Source: Paracoccus sp. S-4012 (GTDB taxonomy: Bacteria > Pseudomonadota > Alphaproteobacteria > Rhodobacterales > Rhodobacteraceae). Taken from it: a DNA stretch of 64,000 nt. The translations under genes and the position numbers were made by a program. This document shows positions 1 through 7,628 of the stretch, in pieces; the first letter of the stretch is position 1; each line of letters starts with the position of its first letter. The stretch lies in assembly GCF_009674885.1 (NCBI RefSeq), contig NZ_WKKA01000008.1, positions 110,538 through 174,537 of the forward strand, read 5' to 3'. The notes beneath the pieces are model-generated. The model saw only the letters and a list, made by a program, of their open reading frames with translations. It was not told where the DNA came from and ran no database searches.

Positions 1-571
1 CGGGGGCGCCGAAGTCCACGAAGATCTGCGCGACGTGGCGGTTGGTGGCGACGAGGTCGGGCGCGATCAGCCAGCCGGTGCCCGCGAACGGGGCGGCCGG
101 ATGGGTGATGTCGATGCGTCCGACGGCGCGGATGACGGCGCGCAGGGTATCCTCGAGCGCCACGTCGGTCAGCCGGCCGGTCCATTCGCCGGGCGGGCTC
201 GACCCCGGCACGATGGCGTCGTCGCGGATCAGGAACACCGGGCGCGAGCCGTCCGTCTCGACGATGACCTCGAGCCCCGCCTCGAGCCGCGCGCGGGGCG
301 CCGCCGTGCGGTCGCGCGACCCCTCGATCAGCTTCAGCCCCTCGCGCCCGTCGGCCAGCACCCGTTCGGCGAGCGCGGTCAGGTCGGCGTCACCGCCGAG
401 TTCGTCGCGGATGAAGCGCAGCAGGAACTCGCGCGAGCGTGCCCAGCGTTCGGCCACTGCGGCCTCGGGGCTGCCGCCGCCGATGGATTCGAGCCGGCCG
501 TGCCCGCTCGACATGCGCGGCAGGAACTTCCTCGTCAGGGCCTCGACTGCCACCGGATCGTGCCTGTGCAT
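1..571 (-). CDS. Trypsin-like serine protease, N-terminal part (runs off window)
   Basis: The frame is open from an ATG at 571 to the left edge, giving at least 190 residues. Near residues 170-185 it reads GTGWLIAPDLVATNRHVAQIF, the usual surroundings of the catalytic histidine (TNRHV) in trypsin-like bacterial peptidases; the Asp and Ser of the triad would lie outside the window. The first ~130 residues are charged and helical with no signal peptide, so a cytoplasmic location is likely. In related proteins such a protease module is often followed by an effector domain, which cannot be tested here. The gene is transcribed away from the muramidase and SGNH genes at 835-4259 and shares a ~260 bp upstream region with them. 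Family call good; substrate unknown. Confidence 0.72.
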   Translation of the reverse strand, partial: MHRHDPVAVEALTRKFLPRMSSGHGRLESIGGGSPEAAVAERWARSREFLLRFIRDELGGDADLTALAERVLADGREGLKLIEGSRDRTAAPRARLEAGLEVIVETDGSRPVFLIRDDAIVPGSSPPGEWTGRLTDVALEDTLRAVIRAVGRIDITHPAAPFAGTGWLIAPDLVATNRHVAQIFVDFGAP

Positions 572-834
572 GGCCCGTCTCCCCCTGGGAGAACAGAATC
601 TGAAGAAATCGGTAATTGCCCGAAACGGGCGCCTTCCAGTGAAATCCGCCGGCGCTTCCAGGCCGGTGCGGTCAGCAAGGATATTCTACTTCAGCGCGAG
701 GCACTTGAACAGTCAGCGGGATAGCACATCGCGATTGACGCAATCCTGGCCGAGGCGCATCATCGCCACACGGATAACGGCAGTTTCGTCCCTCGTTTCA
801 GCGCTCATCCCGGGCGGCTGTGGAGGCTATCTGG

Positions 835-2787
835 ATGAACGATCCGCTGCATTCCTCCGCTATCGAGGCCCCGAACGCCGTCGATCTGGCCGAAATGCTG
901 GGCTGGCGCGAGGCAGCCGAGGAATGGGGTGGCGACGAGGAGGCGACGCCGCTCGACATCCCGTGGCAGGACGCGATCTCGACCCGCGCCTATGACTTCA
1001 TCGTCACCTGGGAGACGGGCGGCCGCGCCTATTACGAGCAGGTGATCCGCGCCCGCCCGGTCTGGCCCGCCTTCGCCTCCGGCATCACCATCGGCTGCGG
1101 CTACGACCTCGGCTACCACACGCGGGCCGAGTTCGAGGCCGACTGGGGCACCCGCCTCCCGCGCGCGGCGATCGAGCGGCTCTCGCGCGTCATCGGCTTT
1201 CGCACCGACGACCCGGGCCGCGCCGCCAAGGTCACGCGCGCGAAGGCCCTCGTGCGGTCGCTGTCGGACATCGTGGTGCCGTGGGACGTGGCGATCGCGC
1301 AGTTCGACGCCGCGAAGATGCCGAAGCTGGTGGGACAGCTCTACGGCGCGCTCGACAATCTCGACCGGCTGCATCCGCATGCCCGCGGGGCGCTGCTGAG
1401 CCTCGTGTTCAACCGCGGCGGGGGCGGCTTCACGTCCACGAAGGACCGCTTCCGCGAGATGCGCGATACCCGGCGGATGATGGCGGATGGCGATTTCGAT
1501 GCCATCCCCGGCTGCTTGCGCGCCATGATCCGCATCTGGGGCGCGGAGTCGAGCCTCGCCAAGCGGCGCAGGCAGGAGGCGGATCTGTTCGAGGCCGGGC
1601 TGGCCGAGATGGCGCTGACCGAGGGGCTGGCGGCCCTCGGCGCCCTGGAGACCCTCGAAGCCCCCGCGTCGCCCGCAGCCGAAGACCACGAGGACGTGGC
1701 CGAGCAGACCGACGACCACCTCGAGGCCCTCGACGCGCCGGAGCTGGAATCCGTGACCGAGGCCCCCGGCCAGTCGCTTGCCGATGTCCGCTGGAACCCC
1801 AACGATGACGAGCAGCCCGACTACCGCCACCTGCCGAAGCTGCCGCAGGGGACCGAGTTCGACCTGACCGCCGAGGATCTCGAGGCGTTGATCCGGGCCA
1901 ATGCCTTCCAGGTGCTGCCCGGCCGGGTGCTCTTCGCGCTGCGCGGCGCGCGGCTTTCGGGGGCCGAGAAGCGCGAGGACGTGGCCGCGATCACCCTCGT
2001 GGACCAGCGGCCCGACCACCACGACTTCCGCTGCGTGATCGGCGTCCTGGACCGTGGCAGCGGCCGCCTCTGGGCGTTCCGCGCCTCGACCGTGCCGGAG
2101 GCGAAGGCGCTCGTGAACGGCGTCGCCAAGGCGCGGAGCGGCCAGTTCGAGGGCAACGTGCTGCCGACGGGGTGCTACACCTACACGGTGGGCACCCACC
2201 GCGCCGGGACCTCGGGGGAGATCCGCGGCGTGCTGCGGCTCTCGAAGTCCCGCGACGGGGCGTCGCGCGTGATCGCGCTGAGGACGCTGGACGACGTGGT
2301 CTATGACCGGCGCGACTTCTGGCACGACTGCGCGCCCGCCGACAATATCCATCCCGGCCGGCGGCGGCAGGGGTTTTCGTCCCTCGGCTGCATGACGCTG
2401 CCGGGCGACTACGACCGCGGGCGGCGGCTGCATACCGGCCTCTGGGCCGACCTGCGCGAGGCCCTCGGCATGGGGCGGACCTTTGCCGCCTCGGACGATG
2501 GCCAGCAGTTCAGCGCCATGCTGCTGACCGGTCTCGATGCGGCGCTTGCCTCGCGGCAGCGGACCTCGGGCGAGGCCGCGTCGCTGCAACGGCTGCGCTT
2601 CGGCTCGCAGGGGGACGCCGTGGACCGGCTGCAGCGGCAACTTGGCCTCGCCCCGGACGCCAGCCAGCTTGTCGGGCCGGTCACACGCGCGGCGCTCATC
2701 CAGCATCAGCAACGCAAGCTCGGCTGGGCCGACGGCATCCTCTCGCCCGAGGCCGAGGCCGAGCTGGGACTGACAGTGTTCAACTGA
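835..2787 (+). CDS. Muramidase / L,D-transpeptidase-like / peptidoglycan-binding multidomain protein
   Basis: A 650-residue protein with three parts. Residues ~40-225 resemble pesticin/GH24-type lysozymes: WETGGRAYY with a candidate catalytic Glu, GITIGCGYDLG as the active-site turn, and SLVFNRGGGGF. Residues ~340-560 contain NIHP followed 12 residues later by SSLGCMTLPG, the His...Ser-x-Gly-Cys pattern of YkuD L,D-transpeptidases, but much of this domain is not recognisable. Residues ~580-650 form a peptidoglycan-binding repeat (LRFGSQGDAVDRLQRQLG). An acidic linker lies at ~225-320. The start at 835 is preferred because GGAGG lies just upstream, whereas an earlier GTG at 820 is part of that ribosome site. 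No signal peptide is visible, so export would need a holin, a dedicated secretion system or lysis. It is 11 bp upstream of the SGNH hydrolase gene. Confidence 0.7.
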   Translation: MNDPLHSSAIEAPNAVDLAEMLGWREAAEEWGGDEEATPLDIPWQDAISTRAYDFIVTWETGGRAYYEQVIRARPVWPAFASGITIGCGYDLGYHTRAEFEADWGTRLPRAAIERLSRVIGFRTDDPGRAAKVTRAKALVRSLSDIVVPWDVAIAQFDAAKMPKLVGQLYGALDNLDRLHPHARGALLSLVFNRGGGGFTSTKDRFREMRDTRRMMADGDFDAIPGCLRAMIRIWGAESSLAKRRRQEADLFEAGLAEMALTEGLAALGALETLEAPASPAAEDHEDVAEQTDDHLEALDAPELESVTEAPGQSLADVRWNPNDDEQPDYRHLPKLPQGTEFDLTAEDLEALIRANAFQVLPGRVLFALRGARLSGAEKREDVAAITLVDQRPDHHDFRCVIGVLDRGSGRLWAFRASTVPEAKALVNGVAKARSGQFEGNVLPTGCYTYTVGTHRAGTSGEIRGVLRLSKSRDGASRVIALRTLDDVVYDRRDFWHDCAPADNIHPGRRRQGFSSLGCMTLPGDYDRGRRLHTGLWADLREALGMGRTFAASDDGQQFSAMLLTGLDAALASRQRTSGEAASLQRLRFGSQGDAVDRLQRQLGLAPDASQLVGPVTRAALIQHQQRKLGWADGILSPEAEAELGLTVFN

Positions 2788-2798
2788 CGGGGACCATC

Positions 2799-4259
2799 AT
2801 GCAGAAGATCGACCGCGCGACGCTTGAATCGATGCTGATGGACCCGGAGGTGCCCGACAGCGCCATCCGCCCCTTCCTGCGCCTCGACCCGCTCGACAGC
2901 CAGTCCTTCCGCCCGAGCGTCATCGCCAACCCGGCGCTCGTGGCGTTCGACGAGACCGAGTCGGCGATGGCCCTCGCCTCGCTGAACGGCGTCGCCCGCT
3001 GGCGGCGGCAGCGGCGCTATGCGGCCAAGATCCGCGGCTGGACGGGCCTGAAGGTCGTGGCCGAGGGCGACTCGTGGTTCCAGTATCCGTTCCTGATCGA
3101 CGACGTGATCGACCACCTGTTCGACGCATGGGCGATCTACTGCGTCGGCGCCGCCGGCGACCTCTTGCAGGACATGGTCCGGCAGGACGAGGTGACGGCC
3201 GCGGTGCTGTCCGAGAAGCCCGACCTGCTGCTGCTCAGCGGCGGCGGCAACGACCTGCTGGGCGGCGGCCAGCTCGCGCGCTACCTCAAGCCGCCGCGCC
3301 CCGGCATGGCGCCCGAGGATCACATCTCGGACGAGTTCGACCAACTCCTCGCCCGCATCCTCGCGATCTACGCCGATCTGGTCGAAAGGGCGCTGACGGC
3401 GGGGGCGAAGCGCGTGGTCTGCCACGGCTACGACTACGCCATCCCGAACGGCGGCCCGTGGCTCGGCCGGCCGATGCTGAAGCTCGGCATCAGCGACCGC
3501 CGGCTGCAGCGCGACATCATCCGGGTGCTGATCGACAGGCTGCATGACGGGCTAGAGTCGATGGCCGGCAACTTCGGCGGCCGGGTCGCAGCCGCCGACT
3601 GCCGCGGCCGCACGCCCGACGACGCGTGGTATGACGAGCTGCACCCGACCAGCAGCGGCTTCGTCCCGGCGGCGCGGATGATCCGCGAAACGGCCGAGGG
3701 CGGCAGCCTCGAGGCGATTGCCATGGAAATGCCCGCGCCGCCCGAGTCGCGCCCGCTGCCGGTCGCCGACGAGGAGGCCGTCCTTGGTGTGATGGCGATG
3801 GACGAGGAGACGCTGCTCGCCGAGATGGGCCGTCGTCAGGCGCTTCTGGAACTGACCCCGGACATCGCGGAGAGCATGACCCTCGCCATGCCGCCCGAAG
3901 GGACGGAGTCGGTGCAGGGCGCCTTCCTCGACCTCGGCCGCCGCGTGGCCGAGCGGCTCAACCGCGAACTCTACCATCTCCTCTGCGGCGACGATGACAC
4001 GGCGAAAGTCGAGCGCGAGAAGCTGAGGCAGACCCTGAAGCTCTCCGACGCCGCCCTGATCGGCGGCATCGCGACGACCCTCATGGCGATCGGCACGCCG
4101 CCCTTCCTCGCGCCGCTGGCCGCGACGGTGATCGTCCGCTCGGGGATCAAGCCGGCATGGGAGGAGACCTGCCGCTTCTGGGGCGAACGCTTCGGCCCCC
4201 TGGACCCCGCGCCACTGCCGGCAACGCCGCCCGGCGGAACGGCACAGCCCGGGGCCTGA
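2799..4259 (+). CDS. SGNH/GDSL-family hydrolase with C-terminal hydrophobic segment
   Basis: A 486-residue protein with the SGNH blocks in order: block I VVAEGDSWFQYP (nucleophile Ser at about residue 91), block III LLLSGGGNDLLGG, and block V DELHPTSSGF with the catalytic Asp/His pair. This predicts an esterase, lipase or deacetylase. The first ~70 residues form an extra N-terminal region (IRPFLRLDPLDSQSFRPS) with no signal peptide. Residues ~415-460 hold two hydrophobic stretches (IGGIATTLMAIG, FLAPLAATVIV) that could insert in a membrane. It follows the muramidase-like gene by 11 bp and is probably co-transcribed with it; the copper operon converges 2 bp after its stop. Substrate unknown. 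Confidence 0.72.
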   Translation: MQKIDRATLESMLMDPEVPDSAIRPFLRLDPLDSQSFRPSVIANPALVAFDETESAMALASLNGVARWRRQRRYAAKIRGWTGLKVVAEGDSWFQYPFLIDDVIDHLFDAWAIYCVGAAGDLLQDMVRQDEVTAAVLSEKPDLLLLSGGGNDLLGGGQLARYLKPPRPGMAPEDHISDEFDQLLARILAIYADLVERALTAGAKRVVCHGYDYAIPNGGPWLGRPMLKLGISDRRLQRDIIRVLIDRLHDGLESMAGNFGGRVAAADCRGRTPDDAWYDELHPTSSGFVPAARMIRETAEGGSLEAIAMEMPAPPESRPLPVADEEAVLGVMAMDEETLLAEMGRRQALLELTPDIAESMTLAMPPEGTESVQGAFLDLGRRVAERLNRELYHLLCGDDDTAKVEREKLRQTLKLSDAALIGGIATTLMAIGTPPFLAPLAATVIVRSGIKPAWEETCRFWGERFGPLDPAPLPATPPGGTAQPGA

Positions 4260-4261
4260 GT

Positions 4262-5854
4262 TCAGGGCGCGACAAGTGCTGCTGACGAAAAGCGAACCCG
4301 CTCGAACGCGGAGATGAGAGCGATCACATCGATCTGCCACTCGCCGGGCAGCGAGATGTCGGAGGTCCGCAGCACAAAGGCGTCGCCTTCCGGCTGCATC
4401 CTGCGCTTGATCGCCTCAAGCCCGAGCGCCGGCGACGAAACTGCAAGCTCGACCTCCTGCGGAGCGATCGGACTGCCGGCGGCGTTTGCGAACCGCGCCG
4501 CAATGTCGTGGCCGCCGGCGGCTCGTGCCGTCATCTGAGCTTGGAGATGGTATCCCTGCGCTTCGGCCTCCCACTTCATGGCGACGCTGCTCTGCTGATG
4601 GCCGCCGTGAAGCGCGTGCGGGCTGGTGTCGTGCTGGGCGGCAAGCGCGCGCGGCGGCGGCAGATGGCCCAGCACGGCAACGCTCGCGACCACGAACAGC
4701 GCCGCGACGATTTCCAGCCCGATGCTGATCCGCAGGCGGCGCACCGCTGCAAACCCGCCCAGGCTCAGGCGGGGCGTGAGGCGGCTGCGGTTCCAGTTTG
4801 CGAGAACCAGCATCAGGACGACGCCCGCCATCTTCAAGGCGAGCACCGTTCCGTAAGGGGTAGCGAAGCCTGCAAGTCCTCTGACCTGAATGAGCGTGAG
4901 CACGCCTCCGGCGAGCAACAGCGGGGCGACGGCCGGAACCGCCATTCGGGAAAAGGCCCGCAGCATTGATGCCGCCTCGGGCGCGGGCAAGCGGGCCACA
5001 CAACTGCGCAGGGGCAGGAGCGCGCCCGCCCACAGGCCGGCCAGCAAGGCGTGGACGCTGAGGACTGGGGCCGCGAGCCACTGCGGGTCGGCCGTTGCCG
5101 CATGTCCAGAGAAGCCAAGCGTTGCCGTCGCGCCAGCGGCAGCGAGCGCGGCCATCCCCGGTGCGCGGGTGAGCAGGATTGCGGCGGCGCCGAGCAGGAG
5201 GGCGCTCGCCAGGCCACCTTTTGCGATCGGGCTGCCGCTGCCGGCCGCGAGCAGATCGCCAATTGGCGCCGCCCCGAGGGGCATTCCGAGGAGCAAAGCC
5301 CCCTGCATCGGAACCAGGCTCAACGCGAGCAGCGCCGCGCCCAGGAGGAGCAGTCTGTTCCTGCGCACCATGCCTGTCGCCCTCTGGCGAAAGGCGGCGA
5401 GGAACGCGGCGCCCCCGGCTCCCAGAAGCAGAAGCGATAGGTAGATGCCCCGGTGAATGGCTGAAACCACGGTCCAGTCGGAACGCGGGGGGTCCGGGGC
5501 GGCGACGGCGGCCGGGGTGTCGCCGACGGCGAACCTGAACGCGCCTCCAATCGGGTGCGAGTCGGTCGAGACCACGCGCCAGGACAGCAGGTAATTTCCG
5601 TCCGGCAGCGGCGGGAGCGCGAGGACCACCGACGCATCCCGCGCAACCGGGTCCGCGACCACCGTGGCCCCAGCGGCGTCGAGCAGGCGGACCGCAACCG
5701 GCGACACCGGCTCGCTGAACCGCAGGAGCACCTCTGCGGGTGTTTCGTCCAGTACGGCGTCGGCCGCGGGCGTGGTGTCGAGGAGCATCGCGTGGGCGGT
5801 GGCAGCCTGCGCGGCTGCGAGCCACACCACAATGACAAGGAGGAGTCGGGACAT
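4262..5854 (-). CDS. copCD: Copper resistance CopC/CopD fusion protein (YcnJ-like)
   Basis: A 530-residue fusion. After a signal peptide the CopC domain begins at AHAML, with the N-terminal His that binds copper, and continues to DSHPIGGAFRFAVG near residue 110. From ~145 onward there are about eight hydrophobic helices of a CopD-type membrane domain, and the C-terminal ~130 residues form a periplasmic tail rich in His and Met (HALHGGHQQSS). The fusion is typical of YcnJ proteins, which take up copper or supply it to cuproenzymes. It is the last gene of a minus-strand unit with ycnI (41 bp upstream) and the DUF2946-like gene, just downstream of soxD. Confidence 0.88.
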   Translation of the reverse strand: MSRLLLVIVVWLAAAQAATAHAMLLDTTPAADAVLDETPAEVLLRFSEPVSPVAVRLLDAAGATVVADPVARDASVVLALPPLPDGNYLLSWRVVSTDSHPIGGAFRFAVGDTPAAVAAPDPPRSDWTVVSAIHRGIYLSLLLLGAGGAAFLAAFRQRATGMVRRNRLLLLGAALLALSLVPMQGALLLGMPLGAAPIGDLLAAGSGSPIAKGGLASALLLGAAAILLTRAPGMAALAAAGATATLGFSGHAATADPQWLAAPVLSVHALLAGLWAGALLPLRSCVARLPAPEAASMLRAFSRMAVPAVAPLLLAGGVLTLIQVRGLAGFATPYGTVLALKMAGVVLMLVLANWNRSRLTPRLSLGGFAAVRRLRISIGLEIVAALFVVASVAVLGHLPPPRALAAQHDTSPHALHGGHQQSSVAMKWEAEAQGYHLQAQMTARAAGGHDIAARFANAAGSPIAPQEVELAVSSPALGLEAIKRRMQPEGDAFVLRTSDISLPGEWQIDVIALISAFERVRFSSAALVAP

Positions 5855-5895
5855 CGCGCACCGGGGCGCGCTGAAAGCGCGCCCCGCTCCCGGGA

Positions 5896-6402
5896 TCAGT
5901 TGGTCAGCATGACGGCGGGGGCGGGCTCGGACAATTCGTCCGCGTTCTGCCCCTCCGCGGGGATCTCGATCCAGCGATGCACCTTTTCCTCACATTCCTG
6001 CACGACGGGGAAGTAGAGCGTGGCGCCGGGCGTGTCGGGCAGGCGCGTCCGAAAGACGAACTCGTCATAGTACTCCTCCGGCAGCTTCCCTCCCAACCAG
6101 TGGATCTCGCTGATCCGCTCGGTAATCTCGCGGTCGCCATCGACGAGGGGCGGGTCGAGCGGCGCATGCACGATCTCGATCTCCCACCCATGCTTCGGCA
6201 TCGGCTGGGCGGCCGTGATGCCGTCGGGGATCTGCACCCGAATCGTCGTCGTCGGCGATCCGCTGCAACCATGGCCGACCCGCAGGACCGCCTTGTAGCG
6301 TTCGCCGGGTGCGGCTTCGCTGTCCTCGAGAGTGATGTGCGCCGCGGCGGGCGCAACGAAAGCGGCCAGAGTGACGGCCGAAAGAAGGGCTCGGAAAATC
6401 AT
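5896..6402 (-). CDS. ycnI: YcnI-type periplasmic copper-binding protein (DUF1775)
   Basis: A 168-residue secreted protein. Its signal peptide ends at AAAHITLEDSEA, so the mature N-terminus would be His1, which forms the copper site in YcnI. The sequence then follows the DUF1775 pattern: GHGCSGSPTTTIRVQIPDGI, the KHGWEIE block, IHWLGGKLP and a Cys in VVQECEEKVHRWIEIP. The ATG at 6402 was chosen because AGAGG lies 8 nt before it, while the ATG at 6408 is too close. It sits directly upstream of copCD, the partner it accompanies in many bacteria, and probably acts as a periplasmic copper metallochaperone. Confidence 0.88.
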   Translation of the reverse strand: MIFRALLSAVTLAAFVAPAAAHITLEDSEAAPGERYKAVLRVGHGCSGSPTTTIRVQIPDGITAAQPMPKHGWEIEIVHAPLDPPLVDGDREITERISEIHWLGGKLPEEYYDEFVFRTRLPDTPGATLYFPVVQECEEKVHRWIEIPAEGQNADELSEPAPAVMLTN

Positions 6403-6470
6403 CTGCATACCTCTGCTGTCACGGGCCAGTCATCCGGCGCCTGCGAAGGACGATCATGGGAGTGGTGTTC

Positions 6471-6839
6471 TCAGCCGAGACGCGGAGGGGCGCGGGCCTG
6501 CTGCGGCAGTCGCGCAGGGGTCACTCCCGGCGGCGGCGGCGGCCGAACCTCGGCCTCCAGGGAGCGCCTGACGGGCAGGGGCAGTGCGGCCGCGGGCGGG
6601 AGCAGAAAGAGCTTGCTGAGGGTGCAGAGCGGGCAGTGCGGATGGACCTCGTGCTGCCGTGACTGCTGCGGTTCCGAAACGACTTGATGCCCGGCGACAT
6701 GGGAGTGCTCAGAACTCATCGCCGCTTGGCTGCGATGATCCAGAGGCATGGGAGTGAGAGCCAGCAGCAGGAGCGCGCCGGCAGTCAGCACGCCAAAGAC
6801 GTGGCGCCACGATGCCTCGCATGTTCTCCGGCCCCTCAT
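6471..6839 (-). CDS. DUF2946-like small membrane/periplasmic protein
   Basis: A 122-residue protein with one N-terminal hydrophobic segment (HVFGVLTAGALLLLALTP), a His-containing stretch (SSEHSHVAGHQ), and HCPLCTLSKLFLLPPAAA, which matches the CPLC motif of the DUF2946 family. These proteins are commonly encoded beside copper transport genes; a metal-binding role is inferred from the His and CxxC residues. The proline-rich C-terminus is not conserved. No strong ribosome site precedes 6839, so the start is uncertain. It is followed by ycnI and copCD on the same strand. Confidence 0.6.
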   Translation of the reverse strand: MRGRRTCEASWRHVFGVLTAGALLLLALTPMPLDHRSQAAMSSEHSHVAGHQVVSEPQQSRQHEVHPHCPLCTLSKLFLLPPAAALPLPVRRSLEAEVRPPPPPGVTPARLPQQARAPPRLG

Positions 6840-6914
6840 CAGAAAAGACCGTAGCGCGGCTGGAGATCACGGTCGAGCCGGGGCCGTGGTGGCGCGGGCC
6901 GCCACGGCACTGCC

Positions 6915-7628
6915 CTACATGCCCTCGGCGCCCTCCGGCGCATCGCTGCCGTCTTCCGGGGTGACGTCGAGAACGGAGGCGTGCTTCGTGATCTCGACGG
7001 CGTCCTTGCAGTTCTCCATGCAAGGCTCCCCGGCGAATATCGGGTACTCGGTCTCTGCCCGGTCGTCCTCCACGAACCCGCCGGCATTGGGCAGTTCCAC
7101 CTCGCCGAAGTTCGTGTGGGACAGGGTGAAGTCGTCCTCGACGAGATAGTTGGAATAGAGAATGTAGGCGGTGATCGCGTAGGTTTCGTCGGCGGTCAGC
7201 GACTGAGCGTTCCCGAACGGCATCGAGCGATGGACGTAGTCCCAGACGGTCGAGAGATAGGGCCAGTAGCTGCCGATCGTCTTCTCGGGATCGTCGTGAT
7301 CGAGCGTGCCTTCGCCGCCGGCCAGGGCGGGCCAGTTGTCGAGGCCCTCGGCGAAATCTCCGTGGCAGGAGGCGCAGTAGTCGGTGAACAGCGCCTCGCC
7401 GGAAGCCACGTCGCCGGAGCCTTCGGGCAGGCCGAGGCCGTCGGGGCTGATGTCCTTGTCCCAGGCCGCGATCTCCTCGGGGAGTGCGGTCCGGCCGATG
7501 CCCAGCGGCGCGGAGGCCTTTGCTTCGGCCGAAGGAGCGGCCGGGACCGGGCTGCCGTCCGACTGTGCCGCGGCGGGCGAGGCCGCCAGAAGGACCAGCA
7601 GCGAAACGGCGTTACGAAACTTCGACAT
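6915..7628 (-). CDS. soxD: SoxD-like c-type cytochrome of sulfur dehydrogenase (single haem domain)
   Basis: The partner of SoxC in the periplasmic Sox(CD) sulfane dehydrogenase. A signal peptide (SLLVLLAASPAAAQ) leads to IGRTALPEEIAAWD and the haem site CASCH at residues ~85-89; GSYWPYLSTVWDYVHRSMPFG supplies the likely axial Met. The protein has 237 residues and stops after an acidic tail (VLDVTPEDGSDAPEGAEGM). Characterised Paracoccus SoxD is about 384 residues and dihaem, and nothing like a second CxxCH domain follows the stop, so the C-terminal cytochrome domain is missing. The start overlaps the end of soxC by 17 bp; an in-frame ATG at 7643 is an alternative. Confidence 0.82.
   Translation of the reverse strand: MSKFRNAVSLLVLLAASPAAAQSDGSPVPAAPSAEAKASAPLGIGRTALPEEIAAWDKDISPDGLGLPEGSGDVASGEALFTDYCASCHGDFAEGLDNWPALAGGEGTLDHDDPEKTIGSYWPYLSTVWDYVHRSMPFGNAQSLTADETYAITAYILYSNYLVEDDFTLSHTNFGEVELPNAGGFVEDDRAETEYPIFAGEPCMENCKDAVEITKHASVLDVTPEDGSDAPEGAEGM

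Noticed and set aside
805..2712. A 635-codon open frame on the minus strand opposite the muramidase-like gene
   Set aside because: It is an antisense frame created by the high GC third positions of the real gene; the translation is Arg/Pro/Gly-rich with no domain, while the plus-strand frame has clear motifs.
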